From Chitinophagaceae bacterium (GTDB lineage: Bacteria > Bacteroidota > Bacteroidia > Chitinophagales > Chitinophagaceae): a stretch of 5,049 nt of DNA. Positions within the stretch are counted from its first letter, which is position 1, and the number at the start of each line of letters is the position of its first letter. Made by a program: the position numbers and the translations under genes. Under the pieces are notes generated by a model, which was given only the letters and a program-made list of their open reading frames with translations, made no database searches and was not told where the DNA came from. Below are positions 1-5,049 of this stretch, piece after piece. The stretch is taken from the NCBI GenBank assembly GCA_947468255.1, contig CANIMM010000238.1, positions 1 through 5,049 of the forward strand, read 5' to 3'.

Positions 1-2143
1 CATTACTAGGCGCATTTGCTCCTGTTTGGTTATTATACACTGTTCCGATAGAGTAAGCCGGATTAGACAGAGAATAAGATGGACCGCCATAAGTAGATAC
101 ATAAGGGTCACCATATCCTTTTGGATAACCTGCTGGTCCTATGTAAGATTGTGTACTAGGTGACTTGGCAGTAGCATAACTAGCTCTGAACTTAAGAAAA
201 CTAATCGCTTTTGGAAGATTGATATAATCAGACAATGCTGATGCAATTGATACGGAAGGATAATAATAGGTATTATTACTCAATAATAAAGTTGAGTTTT
301 TATCTACCCTTCCTGTTGTAGTAATGGATAAGTATTTCTTGTAATCCAAACTTACCGAGTAATAGGCACTTAATACAAGCATATTTGCATTGTAACTATA
401 TGCTTTAATGGCATTTAAAGAATTGGCAAATGAATATAATCCAGGTACATTCAAATAATCAGTAGTTACAAAACTAGAGTTATAAGAAAAGCTACGAGCA
501 TTAGCACCTCCAAAGGCATCTATTGCAAAGGCACTTCCAATTTTTCCATTGTATTTAACCAACGCTTCTACGTTGTTATCAACCAAAGAACGTCTGTCTT
601 CACTATAATCACCTCTGTTCAATTCTCTTCCGTAAGGATGGGCTGAATAAGGCAATTTTTCATTTCTCAACACATCATTCGAACTTACATTGGCTCTCAA
701 AACAGCCTCAATATGCTTATTTGCTTTGTAAGTCAATGCGGCAGTTCCATAAATATCAGATTTGTAGTGACCACGTAACCACTCATAACTCACAAAGTAA
801 GGGTTGTGATAACGTTGGTATTCTGCAAAAATAGATTGGATACCTTCTTTACCTTTCTGCCAGTAATTGCGCATATCATCCACATTCCAATCTGCACCAG
901 TCCAAATAGTAACACTATAAATCACACTATTAGGGCCATAAGATACATCCGGGATATTGGGAGAAGCTTGGCGATTGTAATTTAATGCCCCTTCAATCTT
1001 AAATTTATCACTTAATTTATAACTAGTATTGATGTTGAAATTATAAGTGCCTAATTTAGTATTCGGGATAATACCTTTTTGGTTGGTATTGGTAAATGAC
1101 ATCCGGATACTTCCTTTATCATTAGCGGATGAAAAGCTGATATTATTAGTAGTTAATAAACCAGGCTGAATGAATCTTTTCAGATTATCTACTCCACGAG
1201 GTAAATAGGGAGTGCCTTGTCTAATACCTGTTACCGGATCAATAGGACTATCATATTGAGGAACTAATTGCCCTGCAAGCTTTGGTCCCCAAACATCATA
1301 ATCACCATCGGCTATACCGCCACCCTTTCCATCACCAAAAGCATATTGGGAATAATCTCCACCACCATAAAGTGCTTGTGTTTCAGGCAAAGCGATAAAT
1401 CCTTTATCTACCTGTGTACTTGAATTTATTTCAATGGTATATCCTTTCGCATTTGCTTTACCCTTTTTGGTAGTAATCAATATTGCACCATTTTGAGCAC
1501 GGCTACCATAAATAGCAGTCGCGGCAAGTCCTTTCAATACAGTATAGGTTTCAATATCATCAGGACTAATATTCCAAGTATCTGAGGTAATAGGAATACC
1601 ATCTACCACATATAGGTTAATATTTTGTCCGCGAAGTGATACCGCTGGAGCTGCCAACATTTCTCTTGAAATGGCTACATCCAAACCAGCAACTTTTCCC
1701 ACTAATCCATTGATTGGATTGGGTTCCCTTGCTTTTACCAGGTCAGACCCTTTGATCTCCTGAACAGCATAACCTAATTTTTTGGTTTCTCTTTTGATAC
1801 CCATAGAGGTTACCACTACATCGGTCAATTCCTTATTATCTGCAACAAGGCGAACGGTTACAGCACCGGCTGCTACTGCAACCTGCTGACTTTCGAATCC
1901 AATAAAACTAATGGATAATTTTTCACCCTTCGGTGCAGCAATTTCAAAAGAACCATCCGCTTTAGAGATGACTCCATTCTTAAGTTTTTTTGAAGTAATA
2001 TTTGCATTTTCGATTGGTGTACCGGTTGCGGCATCCACCACTTTCCCTTTTACTGTAATGTTTTGAGCATTCAGCAAGAAAGGAAGGCTCATCATTGCAA
2101 AAGCAATTAGTAGCCTAGTAAACTTGTTTTTGGGTTGTTTCAT
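1..2143 (-). CDS. SusC/RagA-family TonB-linked outer membrane transporter, N-terminal 714 codons (cut by window edge)
   Basis: Outer-membrane TonB-dependent transporter of the SusC/RagA family, which imports oligosaccharides, peptides or similar nutrients with a SusD-like surface lipoprotein. Reading the minus strand from the ATG at 2143 gives an open frame to the left edge. Residues 1-27 form a signal peptide (KQPKNK, hydrophobic stretch, LLNAQ). Residues 30-100 are a carboxypeptidase-D-regulatory-like domain (VKGKVVDAATGTPIENANI, SFIGFES). The TonB-box region DVVVTSMGIKRE lies at 108-119. The plug spans about 122-229, with VGKVAGL, SLRG, YVVDGIPI, SPDDIETYTVLKG, AIYGSRAQNGAILITTKKG. Alternating aromatic-rich barrel strands follow from about 235. 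Family members usually run to about 1000 residues, so roughly the last third of the barrel lies outside the window. The plug lacks the usual SGxPG stretch before its RG motif. The substrate cannot be read from the sequence. The family is certain; a gene name is not justified. Confidence 0.96.
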   Translation of the reverse strand, partial: MKQPKNKFTRLLIAFAMMSLPFLLNAQNITVKGKVVDAATGTPIENANITSKKLKNGVISKADGSFEIAAPKGEKLSISFIGFESQQVAVAAGAVTVRLVADNKELTDVVVTSMGIKRETKKLGYAVQEIKGSDLVKAREPNPINGLVGKVAGLDVAISREMLAAPAVSLRGQNINLYVVDGIPITSDTWNISPDDIETYTVLKGLAATAIYGSRAQNGAILITTKKGKANAKGYTIEINSSTQVDKGFIALPETQALYGGGDYSQYAFGDGKGGGIADGDYDVWGPKLAGQLVPQYDSPIDPVTGIRQGTPYLPRGVDNLKRFIQPGLLTTNNISFSSANDKGSIRMSFTNTNQKGIIPNTKLGTYNFNINTSYKLSDKFKIEGALNYNRQASPNIPDVSYGPNSVIYSVTIWTGADWNVDDMRNYWQKGKEGIQSIFAEYQRYHNPYFVSYEWLRGHYKSDIYGTAALTYKANKHIEAVLRANVSSNDVLRNEKLPYSAHPYGRELNRGDYSEDRRSLVDNNVEALVKYNGKIGSAFAIDAFGGANARSFSYNSSFVTTDYLNVPGLYSFANSLNAIKAYSYNANMLVLSAYYSVSLDYKKYLSITTTGRVDKNSTLLLSNNTYYYPSVSIASALSDYINLPKAISFLKFRASYATAKSPSTQSYIGPAGYPKGYGDPYVSTYGGPSYSLSNPAYSIGTVYNNQTGANAPSN

Positions 2144-2164
2144 AAACTGTTTTTGGTTTAGTTT

Positions 2165-2180
2165 GCAAAGATATCTTTGC
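2165..2180. repeat. Perfect 16-bp palindrome over the susC -7 box
   Basis: GCAAAGATATCTTTGC equals its own reverse complement over all 16 bases. Because of the symmetry, TATCTTTG (TAnnTTTG) occurs on both strands, at 2173-2166 (minus) and 2172-2179 (plus). It may be a dimeric repressor operator overlapping the promoter, a two-way core promoter, or a chance by-product of the -7 box. The sequence alone does not decide. Confidence 0.7.
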
Positions 2181-2192
2181 GATTTTAACAAA
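2166..2192 (-). promoter_or_regulatory. Bacteroidota-type promoter for the susC-like gene
   Basis: On the minus strand TATCTTTG (2173 to 2166) matches the Bacteroidota -7 consensus TAnnTTTG exactly and lies 22 bases before the ATG. Transcription would start near 2160, leaving a very short leader of about 16 bases. A TTTG (2192 to 2189) could be the -33 element, but the spacer is 15 bases, shorter than the usual 17-23, so that half is uncertain. The -7 box sits inside a perfect palindrome, so a protein bound there would block RNA polymerase. Confidence 0.6.
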
Positions 2193-2193
2193 T

Positions 2194-2275
2194 AGTAAAC
2201 TGAAAGTTAAGTTAAAGTAAACTAATTGTTAACATACAACCAAATTTATTTACTAACAGTAAACAAAAGTTTACT
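2194..2275. promoter_or_regulatory. Cluster of AGTAAAC heptamers, candidate operators for the XRE-cupin regulator
   Basis: AGTAAAC occurs on the plus strand at 2194-2200, 2216-2222 and 2258-2264, and on the minus strand at 2275-2269. A six-base version (AGTAAA) is on the minus strand at 2254-2249. The last three copies form two overlapping inverted repeats: TTTACT-aac-AGTAAA (2249-2263) and AGTAAAC-aaaa-GTTTACT (2258-2275). The plus-strand copies are 22 and 42 bases apart, close to whole turns of the helix, so they would face the same side. AGTTAA (2205-2210 and 2210-2215) and the palindrome GTTAAC (2228-2233) lie between them. The cluster is directly upstream of the susC-like promoter. The operator role is inference; the repeats themselves are seen. 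Confidence 0.55.
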
Positions 2276-2407
2276 ACTGTTAAAATTCAATAGGGGTATG
2301 AAAGGGAAACGGGAGAAATGCAAAAAATGACCCTGACAAGGGAGGTTTATCCTTTAAAATGAGATGTAACAGCAGCCGAAATACAAATGACAAAAATTAA
2401 TAATAAA

Positions 2408-2466
2408 AACCCCATTTACGAGTTTTTTCATTTTTTATGAAAAAAGTAAAAAAGCTACTTGGGGTT
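2408..2466 (-). terminator. Possible nested-hairpin terminator of the XRE-cupin gene
   Basis: Read on the minus strand, AACCCCA (2466-2460, inside the last codons of the regulator gene) can pair with TGGGGTT (2414-2408), which is followed at once by TTTATTATTAATTTTTG. Between these arms lies a second AT-only-plus-one-GC hairpin, TTTTTTCAT (2445-2437) with ATGAAAAAA (2431-2423) and a five-base loop. A GC-containing outer stem followed by a U-rich tract fits an intrinsic terminator, but the 45-base interior makes this less certain than a simple hairpin. Confidence 0.4.
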
Positions 2467-3030
2467 ATTAAATATATAAACCGCTAATAATATGGCATCA
2501 GAGTCGCCCATGTTTTTTGGATTGTGCGGCTCAGTTGCATCGAAGAAAATAGAATCTCCTTCCTCCATTAAATAAACTTCTCCGCTAATAGTATATTCCA
2601 CTTTTCCGCTTAAAATGTATTTAAACTCATGGGCATCCGTTTGAACCATTTCCCTTTTTGCCCCTGGCTGAAGGGTGAGTAATACAAAATCAAGATGATA
2701 TGCATCCACAGTGGTAGATAATATTCGATGATATTGAAATCCTACTGAATTTTCTTTTTCGAAGTATTGGTACTGCTCCTTCTTCTTAAAAATAACTTTA
2801 CTTCCTTGCCCGTTATTGAAATCCTGAAAAAAATCATTGACATCTACCTTCAATGACTTGATGATATTAAAAAAAACAGACATAGAAGGAATCGTACGGT
2901 TGTTTTCAACCTGGCTCAACATCCCCTTCGTTACACCAGCCGCTTCCGCTAATTCTTGCAGGGTAATATTCTTCTCCTTGCGGATATCTTTTAATTTATT
3001 CGTTATTTGAACAAGGATATCTTCTTGCAT
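2455..3030 (-). CDS. XRE-family transcription regulator with C-terminal cupin domain
   Basis: Cytoplasmic DNA-binding regulator of 191 residues, the usual length for this class. Residues about 11-65 are an XRE/Cro-type helix-turn-helix: the pair of helices LQELAEAAGVTKGMLSQVE (24-42) is textbook, followed by NNRTIPSMSVFFNIIKSL. Residues about 115-185 form a small cupin barrel: PGAKREM (122-128), HEFKYILSGKVEYTI (134-148), then MEEGDSIFFDATEPHNPKN (155-173). The histidines H134 and H169 sit where cupins bind metal or ligand, but the classical HxH of motif 1 is not intact. XRE-cupin proteins typically sense a small metabolite and often repress a neighbouring catabolic or transport operon and themselves. 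The ATG at 3030 is the only sensible start, since the next Met (residue 37) lies inside the recognition helix. The gene lies between the SGNH gene and the susC-like gene, all on one strand, which points to the transporter as target. The ligand is unknown. Confidence 0.95.
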   Translation of the reverse strand: MQEDILVQITNKLKDIRKEKNITLQELAEAAGVTKGMLSQVENNRTIPSMSVFFNIIKSLKVDVNDFFQDFNNGQGSKVIFKKKEQYQYFEKENSVGFQYHRILSTTVDAYHLDFVLLTLQPGAKREMVQTDAHEFKYILSGKVEYTISGEVYLMEEGDSIFFDATEPHNPKNMGDSDAILLAVYIFNNPK

Positions 3031-3056
3031 TGAAAGTTGTATTTACAAATTCAAAG

Positions 3057-3064
3057 CAAAACTA
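3057..3064 (-). promoter_or_regulatory. -7 promoter box of the XRE-cupin gene
   Basis: TAGTTTTG on the minus strand (3064 to 3057) matches TAnnTTTG exactly, 26 bases before the ATG. Transcription would start near 3050, with a leader of about 20 bases and no Shine-Dalgarno sequence, as is normal for this phylum. A TTG at 3081-3079 could be the -33 element but is only 14 bases upstream. The short spacing resembles that at the susC-like gene. Confidence 0.5.
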
Positions 3065-3108
3065 AGTTAAACGAATAGCAACCCATATTATCTTTTAGTT
3101 AACGCTAA
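3065..3108. promoter_or_regulatory. Candidate self-regulation site upstream of the XRE-cupin gene
   Basis: AGTTAAACG (3065-3073) abuts the -7 box, and AGTTAACG (3097-3104) lies 32 bases further upstream, inside an interrupted inverted repeat TTAG-n6-CTAA (3095-3108). GTTAAC and AGTTAAA also occur in the region before the susC-like gene (2228-2233 and 2210-2216), which suggests one protein could bind both. These are short AT-rich words, so chance similarity is possible. Confidence 0.35.
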
Positions 3109-3148
3109 TGTTATGATTTTTTATACTACATAAGATGCAATAGAACTA

Positions 3149-3832
3149 TCAAGGCAGCAGGTAGGGAGCAATGATCTTTTGCCAAATGGCATACCCCTTG
3201 GCATTCATATGTAGATTATCCTTTAAGAAAATATCTTTCATAACAATGCCATTTTGATCAAACATTTTGGGATACACATCTATAAATGCGGTGTTTTTTT
3301 TCTTTTTCAAATAGTTTTTTATTAATTCATTTCCTTCCACCATTTTTGGCCAAAGTCTTTCTCTGCTAGGGCTCGGTTTCATAGATACAAAGGCAACTGA
3401 AACTTTTGGCAATCGAGTTCGGATTATTTGAAACAACTGTTTGAACCGATTGAAAACCATCCTTGACGTAACAGAATCTGCTGAAGCCAGATCATTTTCG
3501 CCGCAGTATATTAAAATTTGTTTGGGGGCATAAGGAAAAATAACCTCTTCCGCATAACGAATTACATCGGGCAGCGTTGAACCTCCAAAACCTCGGTTAA
3601 CAATAGGGAAAAGCGGAAAATAATCTTGTACATCCACCCACTTGGTAAAAGAAGAGCTTCCAATCAAAAGGATGGCATTTTTAACAGGAGGATGAATACT
3701 ATCGAGCTTTTTGAATGCCTGTACCTCTGCATAAAATGCAGGTACTTGAGCAAATACATGACCCTGGAAACAACCAATGCAAATTAAAAAGAAGCAAATT
3801 TTTAAACTAACCAATGACAATATTCTATTCAT
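3149..3832 (-). CDS. Secreted SGNH/GDSL-type hydrolase (esterase or lipase-like)
   Basis: A 227-residue exported hydrolase of the SGNH fold, which cleaves ester bonds, for example acetyl or acyl groups on sugars or lipids. Residues 1-29 are a signal peptide (MNRILSLVSLKI, hydrophobic core, HVFAQ), so the enzyme works in the periplasm or outside. A lipoprotein is unlikely because C21 lacks a proper lipobox. The four blocks are visible: block I LLIGSSSFTKW (55-65), with GSSS instead of GDSL and S60 the likely nucleophile; block II NRGFGGST (79-86), giving oxyanion glycine; block III YCGENDL (109-115), with N113; block V KDNLHMN (204-210), with the D205/H208 pair. All key residues are present, so it should be active. 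It starts 21 bases after the stop of the PhyH-family gene, so the two are probably co-transcribed, and it ends 118 bases before the XRE-cupin start. The first ATG gives the complete signal peptide. The substrate is not readable from the sequence. Confidence 0.93.
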   Translation of the reverse strand: MNRILSLVSLKICFFLICIGCFQGHVFAQVPAFYAEVQAFKKLDSIHPPVKNAILLIGSSSFTKWVDVQDYFPLFPIVNRGFGGSTLPDVIRYAEEVIFPYAPKQILIYCGENDLASADSVTSRMVFNRFKQLFQIIRTRLPKVSVAFVSMKPSPSRERLWPKMVEGNELIKNYLKKKKNTAFIDVYPKMFDQNGIVMKDIFLKDNLHMNAKGYAIWQKIIAPYLLP

Positions 3833-3853
3833 GATTCTATTTTTTTAAAGAAA

Positions 3854-4681
3854 TTATTTTAACGCTTCGTCCTTTTCCTTTTCCAGGAAATTTGCTTGAT
3901 CCACAATCCCCTCTGTTTTCCATTCCATCAACGCCTCATCGGGTACCGGCTGCAATGGCACTGTGCTTGATTTAGAGGGTTCGTTATAAGGGATATTGGA
4001 TGCCCTATTATATACAGATATAATTGACCAACGTGCTTTTTCGGATACATTAGCTTCGGAGCGGTGCAATAGATTGCTATGAAAAAACAATGCGTCGCCC
4101 GCATTTATTTCAACATAAACTAGGTCCATTGATTTCAAAGCCAGCTCCACATAGTGCTGCGACGCACCTACCTGCTCTCCGGCAAAACCATGCTCAATAC
4201 GCCCCATTTGGTGTGACCCTCGAATTACCTGGATACAACCATTGGCCTTATTTGCATCTGTGATGGCTACCATTACCGACATCATTTGATTGGGGAATAG
4301 AAATTCATTTTTATACCAATAGCCATAATCCTGGTGCCACTCCCAAGCCCCTCCTACCTTGGGTGCCTTTTGGAGAAGCTTGCTATGGAAATGACATATC
4401 GGACTATCGCCTTCCAATAAATCTGCAACAGAATCCACGATCCTTTTGCTTTTGGTCAATAACCCATATGCATCATTGCCTGGTGTATACCACAAAGTCA
4501 GCTTTGTTTTTTTGCCTGTTTGGTCATTCAAATCAAACGCATGTTTATGAAGGGTATCATCACTGGTTGCGATACCATACAGTTTATCGACTGCCTCACT
4601 GGAAATGAAATTTTTAATAATCAGGTATCCGTCCTGGTTATAGGCCGCAATCTGTTCCGTTGTCAATTGAAATTTTTCCAT
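3854..4681 (-). CDS. Phytanoyl-CoA dioxygenase (PhyH) family Fe(II)/2-oxoglutarate oxygenase
   Basis: A cytoplasmic non-haem iron enzyme of 275 residues, normal for the family, which hydroxylates a small substrate using O2 and 2-oxoglutarate and releases CO2 and succinate. The N-terminal TTEQIAAYNQDGYLIIKNFI (7-26) is typical of PhyH proteins. The iron ligands are H116 and D118 in WEWHQDYGYWY and the distal H206 in ALFFHSNLLHRSEAN. R217 in ARWSIISVYNR, 11 residues after H206, fits the 2-oxoglutarate carboxylate contact. MMSVMVAITDANKANGCIQVIRGSH (133-157) is the conserved core strand region. No signal peptide is present. Despite the family name, the substrate is probably not phytanoyl-CoA: bacterial members act on varied metabolites. 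It is the first gene of a likely two-gene operon with the secreted SGNH hydrolase. The ATG at 4681 gives the expected N-terminus. No clean TAnnTTTG promoter was found directly upstream. No key residue is missing. Confidence 0.94.
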   Translation of the reverse strand: MEKFQLTTEQIAAYNQDGYLIIKNFISSEAVDKLYGIATSDDTLHKHAFDLNDQTGKKTKLTLWYTPGNDAYGLLTKSKRIVDSVADLLEGDSPICHFHSKLLQKAPKVGGAWEWHQDYGYWYKNEFLFPNQMMSVMVAITDANKANGCIQVIRGSHQMGRIEHGFAGEQVGASQHYVELALKSMDLVYVEINAGDALFFHSNLLHRSEANVSEKARWSIISVYNRASNIPYNEPSKSSTVPLQPVPDEALMEWKTEGIVDQANFLEKEKDEALK

Positions 4682-4783
4682 TAAAAATAAATTACGGGAA
4701 TGAATATTTTACACAATATAATTTAAACTGCTAAATAATGAGTCATTTAAAACTGGGGCGCGAATTTAGCAGCGCACCGAAAA

Positions 4784-4811
4784 ATGGATAATTGAAAACT
4801 GATAACTGATA
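4784..4811 (+). repeat. Four degenerate tandem heptamers (consensus ANTGATA)
   Basis: The stretch reads as four consecutive seven-base units: ATGGATA, ATTGAAA, ACTGATA, ACTGATA. The last two are identical, and the others differ from them by two or three bases. Degenerate AT-rich heptamer runs of this kind occur in intergenic DNA of Bacteroidota. No function is evident here. Confidence 0.5.
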
Positions 4812-4900
4812 GTGTGCTGGATGAATTAGCATAATAGTTTAGAAATAACAAGAGGGCCGAACCATTCACAATTGCTCATTCAATCAATTGTTGCTAAGCC

Positions 4901-4924
4901 CATATTGGTCTTTTGACCAACATG
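4901..4924. repeat. Inverted repeat with TTGGTC-tttt-GACCAA core
   Basis: Arms of ten bases, CATATTGGTC (4901-4910) and GACCAACATG (4915-4924), pair at nine of ten positions around a TTTT loop. The core TTGGTC/GACCAA is shared with the repeat at 4979-5003. No T-rich tract follows on either strand, which argues against an intrinsic terminator. Confidence 0.65.
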
Positions 4925-4978
4925 CGAAGCGCTGAATTAGTGGAATCTCAGCAATGGATAACAGCACTGCTAAATTCG

Positions 4979-5003
4979 GTTGTTGGTCAATAAGACCAAC
5001 AAC
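4979..5003. repeat. Perfect 10-bp inverted repeat with TTGGTC core
   Basis: GTTGTTGGTC (4979-4988) and GACCAACAAC (4994-5003) are exact reverse complements separated by AATAA. It is the strongest hairpin in the window and abuts the right-hand copy of the 12-base repeat. No T tract follows on either strand, so an operator, an RNA structure or a palindromic repeat unit is more likely than a terminator. It may relate to a gene beyond the right edge. Confidence 0.7.
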
Positions 5004-5049
5004 GGCAACAGATCACCAACCGCGGCTGACGATATGATTTCCAATTGAA

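Larger units (their letters stand above)
2144..2454. other. Regulatory gap between the XRE-cupin gene and the susC-like gene
   Basis: No credible gene is present in this 311-base stretch. On the minus strand it holds, in transcription order: a possible terminator for the regulator gene (2408-2466), a featureless middle part (about 2286-2400), a cluster of AGTAAAC heptamers (2194-2275), and the promoter and palindrome just before the susC-like start (2165-2192). The middle part contains one small CCCT-gaca-AGGG hairpin (2331-2342), followed on the minus strand by TCATTTTTT. Its stem of four pairs is too weak to call a terminator. Confidence 0.7.
4761..4978. repeat. Pair of 12-base inverted repeats 218 bases end to end
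   Basis: CGAATTTAGCAG (4761-4772) has an exact reverse complement, CTGCTAAATTCG (4967-4978). Together they bracket a segment that holds the heptamer array and one complete TTGGTC hairpin. They could be the ends of a small non-autonomous mobile element, or two scattered copies of an intergenic repeat. No target-site duplication is visible at the outer edges (GGCG on the left, GTTG on the right), so the mobile-element reading is weak. Confidence 0.5.
4682..5049. other. Gene-free, repeat-rich stretch upstream of the PhyH-family gene
   Basis: No gene with recognisable content was found on either strand in these 368 bases; every frame is broken. The promoter for the PhyH-SGNH pair should lie in the part next to 4681, but no exact TAnnTTTG box is visible there. 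The rest contains several inverted repeats (4761-4772 with 4967-4978; 4868-4874 with 4885-4891; 4901-4924; 4931-4935 with 4948-4952; 4979-5003) and a short heptamer array (4784-4811). A minus-strand frame open at the right edge ends at the TAG at 4972-4970 after about 25 codons. It is unrecognised and probably chance. Confidence 0.6.

Noticed and set aside
2331..2342. CCCT-gaca-AGGG hairpin followed on the minus strand by TCATTTTTT, as a terminator
   Set aside because: The stem is only four base pairs, too weak to support the call.
3293..3301. A-AAA-AAC slippery heptamer in the coding strand of the SGNH gene (run of eight A)
   Set aside because: It merely encodes a lysine-rich stretch in an otherwise intact gene with all catalytic blocks. 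No stimulatory structure or useful alternative frame was seen.
3149..3832. SGNH hydrolase as a lipoprotein with C21 as the lipidated cysteine
   Set aside because: The residues before C21 (CIG) do not form a lipobox, and an FAQ cleavage site typical of a normal signal peptide follows at 27-29.
4363..4608. 81-codon plus-strand open frame opposite the PhyH-family gene
   Set aside because: It lies wholly inside a well-supported gene on the other strand, and its translation shows no recognisable domain; it is an antisense shadow.
4979..5003. Strong hairpin as an intrinsic terminator
   Set aside because: Neither strand has a T-rich tract after the stem.
4970..5049. Minus-strand open frame entering from the right edge and ending at the TAG at 4972-4970
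   Set aside because: Only about 25 codons are visible, with no recognisable motif, and a strong hairpin runs through it. It cannot be told from chance.

Overview
The window looks like a chromosomal piece of an AT-rich member of the Bacteroidota. The evidence is a SusC/RagA-type TonB-dependent transporter carrying the 'TSMGIKRE' TonB-box region, promoter elements of the TAnnTTTG type, AT-rich start regions without Shine-Dalgarno sequences, and a signal peptide ending in FAQ. The codon style and gene mix resemble Chitinophagaceae or Sphingobacteriia, but the genus cannot be named from this sequence.

All four genes lie on the minus strand, so transcription runs from right to left. From right to left the window holds: a 368-base gene-free stretch rich in inverted repeats (4682-5049); a PhyH-family Fe(II)/2-oxoglutarate dioxygenase (3854-4681); 21 bases downstream, a secreted SGNH/GDSL hydrolase (3149-3832), probably in the same operon; a 118-base gap with a promoter and possible operator; an XRE-cupin transcription regulator (2455-3030); a 311-base gap with a likely terminator, a cluster of AGTAAAC heptamers and a promoter embedded in a perfect 16-bp palindrome; and the first 714 codons of a SusC-like outer-membrane transporter (1-2143), cut off by the left edge.

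The most economical reading is a nutrient-uptake locus. The cytoplasmic XRE-cupin protein would sense a small ligand with its cupin domain and control the SusC transporter, and probably its own gene, through GTTAA/AGTAAAC-type sites found upstream of both. A SusD-like lipoprotein and catabolic enzymes would be expected just beyond the left edge. The PhyH-SGNH pair may be a functional partner (deacylation of a substrate in the periplasm or outside the cell, oxidation in the cytoplasm), but only adjacency and common strand support that link. No mobile element gene, RNA gene or CRISPR array was seen. The regulatory region before susC and the hairpin-rich right end are the least ordinary parts.
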